The notes below the pieces were generated by a model. The model had not been told where the DNA came from. It worked only from the letters and a program-made list of their open reading frames with translations, and did no database searches. Positions 1 to 8,105 of a stretch of 64,000 nt of DNA are shown one piece after another. Position 1 is the first letter of the stretch. The number at the start of each line of letters is the position of its first letter. A program made the translations under genes and the position numbers. The DNA comes from CALDTK01 sp965215215 (GTDB taxonomy: Bacteria > Bacteroidota > Bacteroidia > Chitinophagales > Saprospiraceae), in the NCBI GenBank assembly GCA_965215215.1, contig OZ244043.1:1054001-1118000 (forward strand). The letters are read 5' to 3'.

Positions 1-57
1 ACACAATCATCCAAACCCTCATGACCATCACCCTCGCGTTGATCCAGATGGCACTTA

Positions 58-986
58 GAGTCCATTTGAATTGACGCGTTCCTTTATGTGTCCGTCGCGC
101 TTACCGCAGCGAACAAGAACTATCGGGAGGGACACCGGGGGGTATGCAACTACCTAACCCCAACGCCTTCCTCACCGATAGCCGGTGGAAGGTACTGGAG
201 CCCGCGCTCGTGCGGCTCATCGGGAGCCGCCGGCTCAAGCATCCCTTACGCCTGATCGCCGAGGCGATCTTCTTCCAGCTGCGCACCGGGTGCCAGTGGT
301 CGGAGCTCCCGCGCGAGCGCTTCCCTCCGGCCGGGACGGTCTACTACCACTTCCGTAAGTGGACCGACGCCTACGTCCTCGACGGGCTCAACGCCGTCCT
401 CGTCAAGGACCTGCGCGCGTCCGCCTCCGACGACGGCGCGCCGGCGAGCGCGGAGCCGACGTCCTGCGTGCTCGACTCGCAGTCGATCGAGTCGCGGGTC
501 TGGGGCCGGCGCGACGAGCGGGGCTTCGACGGCCACAAGCGCGTCAACGGCGCCTGAGTACCACGCCGCGACCGACACGCGGGGCAACGTACTCGCCTGC
601 GTGGTCACCGCGGCGAACGTCCACGACTCGCGAGCCGTGCCCGAGCTGCTGGACGCGGTGCGCGCCGCGGGGTTTGGGGCCGTACGCATCGCGTTCGCCG
701 ACGCGGCCTACGGGGGTCAAAAGCGCGCGGCGGCCTGCCGGGGGATGAACGTGGAGATCGTCAAGCGCTCCGACTACACAGAGGCCAAGCGCGCCGGACC
801 CAGAGCGGCGGGCAAGCCCTTCGTCGCGCTCCCGAAGCGGTGGGTCATCGAGCGGACCTTCTCCCACCTGACGTGGTCGCGGCGCCTGTGCGCGAGCTAC
901 GACCGCCTCACGCAGGTCGTCGAGGGGTGGGTCATGCTCGGGTCCCTACGACACACATTATCGAAGTGGTAAATTCAAATGGGCTC
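58..986 (+). mobile_element. IS5-family insertion sequence, IS1031-like group, 929 bp
   Basis: The ends are inverted repeats: GAGTCCATTTGAATT at 58-72 and its near-complement at 972-986 (14 of 15 match). The element is flanked by a TTA direct repeat at 55-57 and 987-989, which fits the TNA target preference of the IS1031 group. It carries one transposase region, read in two frames. The length is typical of the group. It interrupts the tip ORF just upstream of the candidate immunity gene at 1020. Confidence 0.85.
144..972 (+). CDS. IS5-family DDE transposase, two frames
   Basis: Catalyses cut-and-paste movement of the element. The first frame (144-557, 137 codons) has the IS5 N-terminal domain (GCQWSELP) and the first acidic motif LDSQSIES. 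It ends at TGA 555-557. The rest of the protein continues in the +1 frame (from about 556 to 972) with FADAAYGG and the WVIERTFSHL motif carrying the catalytic Glu. The shift falls exactly at the UGA: skipping one base there gives an uninterrupted product (NGA then EYHAATDT). It may be programmed frameshifting, as in several IS families, or an inactivating indel; I see no A-rich slippery run. Confidence 0.82.
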
Positions 987-1019
987 TTATACAAGAGATC
1001 CAGGTTAATATTACCCTCC

Positions 1020-1487
1020 ATGACTAGTCGCAGGCAGGTAGAATTGAGAATGTGGCCGGAAGGCGGCACCACTCTCAAGTGGGAATCCATTATAGACCTC
1101 CTGAGGGACAGTACTAGTGTTAGTTGGGCGATACTGGAGTTAGATGCGTATAAAGATGAGCACCAAGAGCCTGAATTTGCTCTTACGAAAGAGCAAATCG
1201 AAGCGGGCCAGGTTCGGTGGATGAATCTGAGTGATATAAAGATCCTTGGTTCCGAAATAGTCTCGATCAATTGGACCTGGATCGTTGGTGTTCAGGGCAG
1301 TACGTTGGATGTATCCGCCTTTGAGGGAAGTCTATCGATAAACAACTCGTATGTACAGTTAAGAGTAATAGATAGTGCTACGCTATTAATAGACTATATA
1401 ATTGGCACCCCGTGTGTTTATGAAGATAAGGTTGCCAGACTCTCTCAGAAGAATGGCGTAAATAGTGATTTTAAGTTTGATATATAA
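1020..1487 (+). CDS. Hypothetical protein, candidate immunity gene of cassette 1
   Basis: A 155-residue soluble protein of no family I recognise, acidic and rich in beta-type sequence, with no signal peptide or membrane segment. The ATG at 1020 overlaps the stop of the preceding frame (TAG 1025-1027) by 8 bases, an arrangement that suggests translational coupling. Base composition is clearly lower in GC than the core genes. The position, start-stop overlap and orphan status suggest an immunity protein for the (now disrupted) upstream tip. This is inference from context only. Confidence 0.5.
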   Translation: MTSRRQVELRMWPEGGTTLKWESIIDLLRDSTSVSWAILELDAYKDEHQEPEFALTKEQIEAGQVRWMNLSDIKILGSEIVSINWTWIVGVQGSTLDVSAFEGSLSINNSYVQLRVIDSATLLIDYIIGTPCVYEDKVARLSQKNGVNSDFKFDI

Positions 1488-1516
1488 CAGCAGGGCAGCA
1501 AACGCTAGAACAGCCT

Positions 1517-1763
1517 TCACGCCACCCGCAAGATTAGTTCTCTCATTTTTTGGAGAGAGACCAGTGCGTCGATCATGCGGAATACGACTTGCCGGTCGTC
1601 GTCCGGGAGGTCGTAGATGAGTCTGGCGCGCGCGAGGGTATCGGCACGGGCGGCTCGTGGTTCTGGTGGGAGCTGTCCGGGGGCGGTATCGTCGGTGCGT
1701 CCGGCGAGCTGGTCAAGGGTTACCCCGAGAAGGTCGGCGAGCTTGGCAAGGGACTCGAGACTG
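1517..1763 (-). pseudogene. XRE-type repressor fragment, N-terminus lost, cassette 1
   Basis: The leftward frame reads GLSLESLAKLADLLGVTLDQ followed by a linker and a C-terminal segment ending IDALVSLQKMRELILRVA. The first part matches the last helix and tail of a lambda-Cro/XRE helix-turn-helix domain. The DNA-binding N-terminus (about 45 residues) is missing: at about 1763-1771 the sequence switches to rightward Rhs core. The same repressor family recurs at 3635-6052 and 9113-9413, always antisense and always behind a cassette. Confidence 0.65.
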
Positions 1764-1770
1764 AGACCGC

Positions 1771-2698
1771 CTACCCGTTCGGGATGTTCGCCTTCGGGAG
1801 CAAGGCGGAAGGATATGAGAGCGATCGCCGGGACTACACCGGGCACGAGCGCGTCGGAGTTACCGACGCGCCCGGGTCGCGGTACCAATCCGTCTTGGAT
1901 GCCGGGGCGCGGACCTACATCCCGGGCTTGGGGATCTTCGCACAAGTCGATCCACTCGCCGATCAGATGCCGAGCTACTCGCCGTACGCCTACGGCTTCA
2001 ACGATCCGATCACGTTTACCGATCCCACCGGACTCGCGCCCGCGACCTTCGGGACGGGCCGCAGCAACGGGGAACTCGGGTCCACGAGCGCGGATCTGAC
2101 CATGACCGACCCGAGGGGCTGGGACGGGGTGGCGTGCTGCGGAGAGGAGTTTAGGCAGTTCGTAAGCAATGTACAGAACGACGGGTTAGGAACGGCCCTC
2201 ACGAACGTCGCCGATGCGGTGTTTTCTCCGAGTGAGTCGAACGCCGGGACGGTCGAAGCCTTCGGTCAGGTAACAACCGCCGCTACGGATGCAGCGAACG
2301 CCGGTTACGACGCGGTAGAAGGTGCGGCTCAGACTACGTAGGTAGCTGCAGATGGTGTACAAGCATTGGCGTTGGTCGGAACACTTGGATCTGGGGGGCT
2401 TGCCGCTCCTGTTACTGTCCCCGTTGCAGCGGCAGCGGCAGCGGCAGCAGTTTCGAACACGGCGCTGGCAGTGGAGGTTGGCGCTGACGTAGCCCGCGAT
2501 GGTCAACTCAACACGAGCGGGGGGGCTCTCTTGGACAAGGCTATATTTGGGACGCTGGGAGCAGCGGCCAAGGCAGGTGTCAATAGAATACTTTTCTCAG
2601 AGGGAGGTGATGGTGCAGACCAGGCTAAAGCAGCTGCTGATGCGTGGATGCAGCTGAGCGTACAAACTGTAGATCGCACCTACAACAGGCCTAAATAA
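1771..2698 (+). pseudogene. Rhs core C-terminus plus tip, cassette 2, with internal TAG
   Basis: Begins at YPFGM and carries the conserved Rhs-associated core end: an RYQSVLDAGARTYIPGLG stretch, the FAQVDPLADQ motif and the NDPITFTDPTGL boundary after which tips vary. About 190 residues of variable tip follow. An in-frame TAG at 2339-2341 interrupts it; the same frame resumes and runs to TAA 2696-2698, with a hydrophobic Ala/Val-rich stretch (about 2370-2490). No start codon or upstream YD repeats remain, because the 5' side joins a repressor fragment. It is a displaced, orphan Rhs end. No toxin domain is recognised. Confidence 0.8.
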
Positions 2699-2868
2699 TG
2701 AACGTAAATGTTGTAATAGGATATGTCTTGCTTGCGTCTACTGCGGGAATAACAATTCTCGCAGCACGAAGAAAAACTTTGAATGAGCCAGCCTACTGGA
2801 CCATTTCATTTAAGGGTATTCTCTGTGTTATTCATAGTGTTTATTCTAGGATTGTGCCTCTTATTTAA
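2698..2868 (+). CDS. Small membrane protein (56 aa), candidate immunity gene of cassette 2
   Basis: The ATG at 2698 overlaps the tip stop codon by one base (TAATG), the usual layout for a coupled tip/immunity pair. The product has one clear hydrophobic segment near its N-terminus (VVIGYVLLASTAGITILAA) and a second weaker one at its end. It stops at TAA 2866-2868. It is too short for a firm family call. It could be a truncated immunity protein whose original C-terminus has been lost. Confidence 0.45.
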   Translation: MNVNVVIGYVLLASTAGITILAARRKTLNEPAYWTISFKGILCVIHSVYSRIVPLI

Positions 2869-2940
2869 AGCGTTTGAAGTTGTTTAGAATTTTGTCAGAT
2901 GCACAAGGGTATTTGAGTAGCTACGGCTGTTGTTACGATA

Positions 2941-3249
2941 ATGGTGGATGTTCTTTGGCCAAATGGTTACTCGGTATACATCAGTTTATTGAGAGTCGGA
3001 ACTGCTATACTTGTAATATATGCTTTGTATTATAGGAATGATAAAGGAAACCTTCAAAATTTTATCTTGAGAATGTGGCCGTTCGTATTCCTTGCCCCGG
3101 GGCTCTTGGGTTTGCTGTCGGTTATCATGAATCTTATCTCAGGCAATAGTTACTCTAACGTTTACAATGTGCTGGTCTTCTCTTCCAACGTATTACTCGG
3201 AATGCTTTTGTCATTAACTAAAGAAAGGGCTTTAGCCAAGATTGTATAG
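2941..3249 (+). CDS. Hypothetical three-helix membrane protein, cassette 2
   Basis: A 102-residue protein with three predicted membrane segments, about residues 11-32, 43-66 and 76-92. It is AT-rich like its neighbours and unlike the core genome. It lies 72 bases after the 56-codon ORF and 26 bases before the conserved small protein at 3276. Polytopic immunity proteins are common partners of pore-forming tips, so this is an immunity candidate by context. I recognise no family. Confidence 0.5.
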   Translation: MVDVLWPNGYSVYISLLRVGTAILVIYALYYRNDKGNLQNFILRMWPFVFLAPGLLGLLSVIMNLISGNSYSNVYNVLVFSSNVLLGMLLSLTKERALAKIV

Positions 3250-3275
3250 TAGAATACGAGGCAGTGCGATAAGCG

Positions 3276-3611
3276 ATGAATCTAATTTATATAGTTGGGG
3301 CTTGTCTGGTTGTGTACGCTATGTATCGTGCGCTAGGTAATTACCACATAAAAGCGTCCGAACGCGCAATGCGTCGCTTCCTGGAGGGCCGCAAGTTGAT
3401 GTTCGACGATATATCCGAAGATTATTCGACGAGCAAGCTTTGGCCTCCAATGTCTAGAGTAGCGATTCCCGGACTAACGCATTACAGATATATCAGGGTC
3501 GCAACCGGGCAACGCGAATTATACGGTTGCGTCGAGTTTATGCTTCTCAAAGTCGTTGGCGTCGATCCGCTCGAGGCATCGTCACGGCGGCGACCCGCCG
3601 ATGCGGTCTAA
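3276..3611 (+). CDS. Conserved small membrane-anchored protein of the Rhs cassettes (copy 1)
   Basis: A 111-residue protein starting MNLIYIVGACLVVYAMYRAL, a single N-terminal membrane anchor, followed by a soluble domain with a SEDYSTSKLWP motif, PGLTHYRYIRVATGQRELYG and FMLLKVVGVDPL. The gene at 8761 encodes a clear paralogue, and both sit at the same place: after the immunity candidate and before the antisense repressor. Duplication with the cassette indicates a shared component of the unit, not a tip-specific immunity gene. The function is unknown; I do not recognise the family. Confidence 0.7.
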   Translation: MNLIYIVGACLVVYAMYRALGNYHIKASERAMRRFLEGRKLMFDDISEDYSTSKLWPPMSRVAIPGLTHYRYIRVATGQRELYGCVEFMLLKVVGVDPLEASSRRRPADAV

Positions 3612-3811
3612 AGTGCATGTGGTTGGGAGCGAGCTTACACGGTCGCTCGCGCGTCCCGGAGTGTCCTCTCGAGCACGCGCATCACGAGGGCTCGATCTAG
3701 GGTGAGCAGGCGTTCGATGTTCTCGGTCTCGCGCATGAGGTGGGGGCATCGGTAAGCACTTAGCCAAGCCCGTATTGTCGATTCGTCCCATCGGCCCGGA
3801 GGTTTGCGGGC

Positions 3812-4093
3812 ATGGCAAACCTATCCCACCTCCCCGATGCCTGGCGTCAATCTGGGCTCTCCCAACGTGCTTTTTGCGAGCGCGAGGACATCAGTCTGGC
3901 GACCTTCAGCTACTGGCGCGGCAAAGAACTACGCGGCGAACAGCAGGCCGCCAGCGCGCCGGCCTTTACCGAAGTTATCGTTCAGCCTCAATGCCGCGCT
4001 CCCGGCGAGGCGCCCGCCATCGAGATTACCTACCCCGATGGTACTCGCGTGCGCATCCCCACGCCGACGCTGTCATCCCCCGTGCGGTGCTAG
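3812..4093 (+). CDS. tnpA: IS66 accessory protein TnpA
   Basis: A 93-residue protein with the N-terminal helix-turn-helix typical of IS66 orfA (SGLSQRAFCEREDISLATFS, then YWR) and the conserved IEITYPDGTRVRIP tail. Small IS66 ORFs of this kind are needed for transposition, but their biochemical role is not settled. Its stop (4091-4093) overlaps the GTG start of tnpB at 4087. The copy at 45251-45532 encodes the same protein. Confidence 0.9.
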   Translation: MANLSHLPDAWRQSGLSQRAFCEREDISLATFSYWRGKELRGEQQAASAPAFTEVIVQPQCRAPGEAPAIEITYPDGTRVRIPTPTLSSPVRC

Positions 4094-4440
4094 CCCTCGC
4101 CCCCGGGGTGCGGCTCTACTTCTACACCGGGGTATGCGACATGCGCAAGGGCTACGCCGGGCTGAGTGGCGTGGTTCGCTCGGCCTTCGGTCGTGATCCG
4201 GCCGATGGGGCGATCTACTGCTTTTGCAACCGCCGCCGCGACCGCATCAAACTCCTCTGTTTCGAGGGCGACGGGTTCGCCGTCTACTACAAAGTCCTCG
4301 CTGAGGGCACCCTCGAAGTACCGCAGCCGTCGTCAAAGGCTCCGTACGCCGCGGTGTCGCCCGAGACACTGCGCCTGATCCTCGGGGGCGTCAAGCTAGC
4401 CTCCATCGAGCGGAGAAAGCGCTACCGAAAAGCGGCCTAA
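4087..4440 (+). CDS. tnpB: IS66 accessory protein TnpB
   Basis: A 117-residue IS66 orf2 protein with the diagnostic YFYTGVCDMRKGYAGLSGVV and IYCFCNRRRDRIKLLCFEGD blocks. The GTG at 4087 is chosen because it overlaps the tnpA stop and gives a length matching the third IS66 copy, where the equivalent gene begins with ATG overlapping its tnpA. Its role in transposition is not defined. It lies 62 bases before tnpC. Confidence 0.9.
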   Translation: MLALAPGVRLYFYTGVCDMRKGYAGLSGVVRSAFGRDPADGAIYCFCNRRRDRIKLLCFEGDGFAVYYKVLAEGTLEVPQPSSKAPYAAVSPETLRLILGGVKLASIERRKRYRKAA

Positions 4441-4502
4441 GCACCAGTAATTGCTAGCGTTTCAGCTTGGACGACCGAGGGGCGTTTCGTACTTTGAGGG
4501 CC

Positions 4503-6020
4503 GTGGCAACTGACACACTTCTCCTGGCCAAGGACAAGCGAATCGCCCAGCTCGAGGCACAAATCCAAGCGCTCGAACAGGCTAATGAGGCGCTCTTGCG
4601 CCAGCTTCACGCCCGTCGCTCGGAGCGGTTCATCCCAGCTGGCGACGAGCAGCTCAATCTGTTCAGCGAGGTTGACGAGCAGATCGACATCGAAGAGCCG
4701 GCTAAGTCCACCGAGCCCGAGGCCGTCGTTACAAGGCACCCCGGCCGCAACCCCCTACCGGCACACTTCCCGCTCGAGGTAGAAGTCGTCGCCCCTGGAC
4801 AGACCGACGCCGAGCGCGGCGAGTACGATGAGGCTAAGCTCGAACGCGAAGGGCACGTGCTCATAGGCTACGAAACTTCAGAGCGCGTTGAGTACCGGCC
4901 CGCGCAGTACGTGCGTATCCTCCAAAAGCGACCCACTTACAGATGCCTGGCCACCGGCGAGGTGAGTTGTGCTCACGCCCGCGACCGCGTGCTGGCCCGC
5001 TCGATAGCGGACGAAACGCTCGCCGCGGACGTGATCTTGAAGAAGTTTCTCGACCACCAGCCGCTCTACCGGCAGGCCGAGGCGCTCAAGCGCGACTACG
5101 ACTGGGCTCTGAGTCCCGCCACGATGGGCAAGTGGGTCGAGCGCGTCGCCGCGACCCTCAAGCCGCTGTACAACGCGCTCGTGGACCGGATCATGGCCAC
5201 GGACTACGTGCAGATGGACGAGTCCGGCATCCGCGTTCTCTCGGCCGACAAGCCCCGAGCGAGTCACCAGGGCTGGATGTGGCTCGTGCGCGATCCGACG
5301 ACCGAGGCCGTAGCCTTCCGCTACGACAAGAGCCGCGGGTCGAAGCTGCCGGCCTCGGTGCTCGCGGACTTCAGCGGCGTGCTGCAGACCGACGGGTGGG
5401 GCCCCTACAAAACGGCCCTCGCAGGACTGCGGGCTAAGGGAGCCGACATACGTCAGATTGGATGCCTAGCCCACATCCGGCGCAAGCTCTTCGAGGCCAC
5501 CGGCTCCGATCCAAGCGCGAAACAGGCCTTGGGTATCATCCAGCGCATCTACGCCCTCGAAGCTCGGTGGCGAGGTCTGCCGCCTGATCAGCGACTAGCA
5601 GAACGCAAAGCCCAACTCACGCCGGTGTTCGCCGAGTTGACTGCTTGGCTAGCGAAGGACCAGCACGCCCCCATCCCGAAGACGCCCCTGGGCAAGGCCA
5701 TCGGCTACGCCCGCCACCAGTGGCCGTCGCTGAGCGTGGTGCTCGAAGATGGGCGCGTCGAACTCGACAACAATGGCATCGAGAATCAAGTCCGCCCGCT
5801 GGCCCTCGGCAGGAAGAATTACCTGTTCGCCGGCAATCACGGGGCGGCCGAGAACATTGCCGTGCTGTACAGTCTGCTATTGAGCTGCAAGGCGGCTGGT
5901 GTCAACCCGCGGGCCTGGCTCAACGACACGCTCGCTCGCATCCTACCACACCCAGTCAATCGCGTGGCCGAGCTGCTGCCTAGTAATTTTAGTCCAGAAC
6001 TTCGGGACGGGGTTGGCTAA
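4503..6020 (+). CDS. tnpC: IS66 transposase TnpC
   Basis: A 505-residue DDE transposase. It has an N-terminal coiled coil (about 10-45), an IS66 zinc-binding/linker region, and the catalytic core with acidic residues in VQMDESGI, LQTDGWGPY and NNGIENQVRP. The GTG at 4503 is preferred over an upstream TTG at 4467 because the homologous gene in the other IS66 element starts at the equivalent point (VTDT). The stop codon lies inside the right inverted repeat. It appears intact, and so is probably active together with the identical copy at 43324-44841. Confidence 0.93.
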   Translation: MATDTLLLAKDKRIAQLEAQIQALEQANEALLRQLHARRSERFIPAGDEQLNLFSEVDEQIDIEEPAKSTEPEAVVTRHPGRNPLPAHFPLEVEVVAPGQTDAERGEYDEAKLEREGHVLIGYETSERVEYRPAQYVRILQKRPTYRCLATGEVSCAHARDRVLARSIADETLAADVILKKFLDHQPLYRQAEALKRDYDWALSPATMGKWVERVAATLKPLYNALVDRIMATDYVQMDESGIRVLSADKPRASHQGWMWLVRDPTTEAVAFRYDKSRGSKLPASVLADFSGVLQTDGWGPYKTALAGLRAKGADIRQIGCLAHIRRKLFEATGSDPSAKQALGIIQRIYALEARWRGLPPDQRLAERKAQLTPVFAELTAWLAKDQHAPIPKTPLGKAIGYARHQWPSLSVVLEDGRVELDNNGIENQVRPLALGRKNYLFAGNHGAAENIAVLYSLLLSCKAAGVNPRAWLNDTLARILPHPVNRVAELLPSNFSPELRDGVG

Positions 6021-6129
6021 GCGGATACGGGCATCGAGCTTAAGGGCGGTATTCGCGGCCCCGCGGCCTCGGCGCGCTCGCGTACATCCGCCACTGTTCC
6101 CGGTAGGCGATCCCTTCCTCTAAGGGGCG

Positions 6130-6547
6130 GGTTTAGCCTTCCGGATCAAGGGAGCCCACCCTCAAAAGATTTTGAGGACTCCGGGGATAGCCGGGGCGAT
6201 GGCTTATGAAACAATGTCGACGGTACTAATTAATAGTAACGGTGTTGGAGGTACACCAGATGCAACGAATGGAGCTACCGGTATCGTCGAGATGGACCCC
6301 GGGGACGTGCCGGGGGGGTGGGGGCTCGGGTGGACAAGGTGCGACGGGAGAGCTTGCGAGGCGTGCGGACGATCTGGCTACAGGCGCGAGCAAGGCCAAG
6401 GATGCAGCCGACAAGATTTTTGGTGCTCCAAGACCGGACTCGGCGACGGTATCGAACGGTAAAACTGGAGATTCGCTACGTCACTATAATATACCGAGTT
6501 CGGAAGCAGATTCTATGACTAAAATTGTACTCGATCGTGGATACTAA
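6130..6547 (+). pseudogene. Rhs tip fragment, cassette 3, frameshifted at a G tract
   Basis: The first part (to about 6312) resembles the pre-tip linker of cassette 4: INSNGVGGTPDATNG, ATGIVEMDPGDVP. A poly-G tract (about 6309-6326) then shifts the frame. In the next frame the protein goes on GQGATGELARRADDL, AKDAADKIFGAPRPDS and ends with stop 6545-6547, parallel to the KSKAESAAKRFGAERPDS tail of cassette 4. The Rhs core itself is missing on the 5' side. It is a displaced, non-functional tip whose downstream partner gene is still open. Confidence 0.65.
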
Positions 6548-7181
6548 ATGGATCCCCATATTGCTTTCACCAGTTTTATTTCTCTTCGGGTGCGAAGAAG
6601 ATCGAACCGTAGATATCGAAACAAATGAAGGTGTAACGTTCGAATACGAGACTAGACTTATAACGCCAAGCCTGAAGGATACTGTATTAACTGAAGAAGT
6701 TAGAGGTAAGTGCTTCACCTCGAAAACTGTCATTCACGAAGGCAGTCACGGATTTGCTTTCTTCAATTATTGTGATACTGTATGGAGTTACCGATTTAAC
6801 GATTCCGTAGAACACTCTTACTACAGGAAGTACAGTTCTTTTATCGAGCGCTGGAGAGGCAGTGTGGCGCGCGCGTCCGAGATCAAGAACGGCAAGATAG
6901 ATATCACCGTTTCAGTTCCTGAAATGCCAACTTACGGTGTATCCTGTAAGTTAGAACTGTTGAGATTGCTGCCGACTGGCGACAGCGTTAGCGTAGGGTA
7001 TTCAGAATTTGATACCAAAGAAACTATCTTATCTATTCCAGTAAACCCCGCAGATGTAGACTCCTTACTGTTTGTGTTTGGGTATGAACAAAGCAATTTA
7101 GAGCTCCAACTCCCAACTCTTACTTCTAAATATATTTTTGTTGAGCCAACAGGTAATAAAATAGTTGAGCCGCGTCCATAA
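6537..7181 (+). CDS. Putative lipoprotein, candidate immunity gene of cassette 3
   Basis: A protein of about 214 residues with a short signal sequence and lipobox (LFLFGC), so probably anchored in an envelope membrane. The GTG at 6537 (or TTG 6525) lies inside the end of the tip frame (stop 6545-6547), again suggesting coupling. The C-terminal half aligns in pattern with the cassette 4 lipoprotein: VSVP, a hydrophobic LELLR strand, then LELQLPTLTSKYIF against LELPALESTLKF. It is a divergent paralogue, intact here. The immunity role is inferred from position. Confidence 0.6.
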   Translation: MDTKWIPILLSPVLFLFGCEEDRTVDIETNEGVTFEYETRLITPSLKDTVLTEEVRGKCFTSKTVIHEGSHGFAFFNYCDTVWSYRFNDSVEHSYYRKYSSFIERWRGSVARASEIKNGKIDITVSVPEMPTYGVSCKLELLRLLPTGDSVSVGYSEFDTKETILSIPVNPADVDSLLFVFGYEQSNLELQLPTLTSKYIFVEPTGNKIVEPRP

Positions 7182-7205
7182 TTATATTGCGACGGGGTAA
7201 TCTAA

Positions 7206-8105
7206 GCGGACGACGACATCCTGAAGGTCCAGACGCACTACCCGTTCGGGATGTACGCGTTCGGGACTAAGGCCGAAGGGCACGAGCCCGCCCGGCGGGA
7301 CTTCACCGGGCACGAGCTGGTCGGAGCGACGGACAACCCTACGTCTAGGTACCAATCCGTCCTTGACGCCGGGGCGCGGACCTACATCCCCGGGCTGGGG
7401 ATCTTCGCGCAGGTCGACCCGCTCGCCGACCAGATGCCTTCGTACAGTCCGTACGGCTACGGGTTCAACGATCCGGTCAGCTACATCGATCCCACCGGAC
7501 TCTCGCCGGAGACCTTCGGGGTGGGCCGCAGCAACGGGGAGCTCGGGGCCACGAGCTCGGACCTGACCCACACCAACCCGAGGGGCTGGGTGCGGGAGCG
7601 TTGCTGCCCGGACGGCGGAACTGGGGACGTCGAAGACATGAGACAGGACATACGCCAGATGGCGAATGGTAATGTCGGCCGCATGATCGACGCCATATCG
7701 AGCGCTGTTTCTAGTTTCGCGGCGGTGGTCCACGCTGCTTTTCCGGATCAGGGGAGCCCTTCCCCAGAGGATTTCCACGACTCAGGCGATAGCCAGGGCG
7801 GTGGCTTAGAGATGATGTCCGGCGTGGCGATGAACAGCAACGGGGTCGTCGACGCAACGGACGCGGCGAACGGAGCCGCAGGGATCGTCGAGATGGACCC
7901 CGGGGACGTGCCATCGGGCGGAGGTTCCAGCGGAGCTGATGCTTTACCTACGGCGGTTAAGAAGCTTGATAATATGGCTTCGGCTAAATCGAAAGCAGAG
8001 TCGGCCGCAAAACGTTTTGGCGCCGAGCGCCCCGATTCAATGACAATATTAAGAGAACAGCCAGATGGAAGTTATTCAGCAGAACACAAGCAGGTTGAGC
8101 GGTAA
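7206..8105 (+). pseudogene. Rhs core C-terminus plus tip, cassette 4 (5'-truncated)
   Basis: Rhs homology begins immediately after the cassette 3 lipoprotein (DDDILKVQTHYPFGM), without a start codon except an internal ATG at 7251. It contains the conserved FTGHE, RYQSVLDAGARTYIPGLG, FAQVDPLADQMPS and YIDPTGL blocks, closely matching cassette 2. After DPTGL a linker conserved with cassette 2 (ETFGVGRSNGELGATSSDL) leads to a tip of about 190 residues with no domain I recognise. Frame is open to TAA 8103-8105. It could be expressed from the internal ATG, but an Rhs shell is absent. Confidence 0.75.

Larger units (their letters stand above)
3..1027 (+). pseudogene. Tail of an orphan Rhs-type tip ORF, split by the IS5 element
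   Basis: An open frame enters from before the window (codons in phase with base 3) and runs into the IS5 element at base 57. If the IS (58-986) and one copy of its TTA target duplication are removed, the same frame continues from 990 and stops at TAG 1025-1027. The tail is short and hydrophobic and I recognise no domain. It is assigned as an Rhs tip only by position: the next gene starts at 1020, inside its last codons, exactly as in the three other cassettes downstream. It could equally be the end of an unrelated gene. Confidence 0.4.
3752..6028 (+). mobile_element. IS66-family element, copy A1 (2277 bp)
   Basis: The left end GTAAGCACTTAGCCAAGCCC and the complement of the right end GTATCCGCTTAGCCAACCCC form imperfect inverted repeats. 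Flanking 8-bp direct repeats GGGCATCG lie at 3744-3751 and 6029-6036, the duplication length typical of IS66. It carries the standard tnpA-tnpB-tnpC set. A second copy of the same length with identical predicted proteins lies inverted at 43316-45592, so the movement is recent. It inserted into the antisense repressor of cassette 2. Confidence 0.95.
3635..6052 (-). pseudogene. XRE-type repressor fragment, cassette 2, split by IS66-A1
   Basis: The leftward sequence at 3635-3751 encodes the C-terminal tail of the cassette repressor (MRETENIERLL...LVMRVLERTLRDARATV). It resumes at 6029 with the TALKLDAP segment seen intact at 9200-9240. The IS66 insertion at 3752-6028 separates the two, with 8-bp target duplications. 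A one-base deletion just before the MRETEN segment breaks the frame even without the IS. Beyond about 6052 the homology is lost, so the helix-turn-helix part is absent. Confidence 0.65.

Noticed and set aside
840..1019. Upstream extension of the hypothetical protein at 1020 into the IS5 transposase
   Set aside because: That part is in the wrong frame of the transposase and lies within the IS. The ATG at 1020 overlaps the preceding stop and fits the cassette pattern.
8012..8030. GTTTTGGCGCCGAGC in the cassette 4 tip as an iterated-motif copy
   Set aside because: It shares the first nine or ten bases but lacks the AAGC end at the right spacing. Counting it would require two changes.
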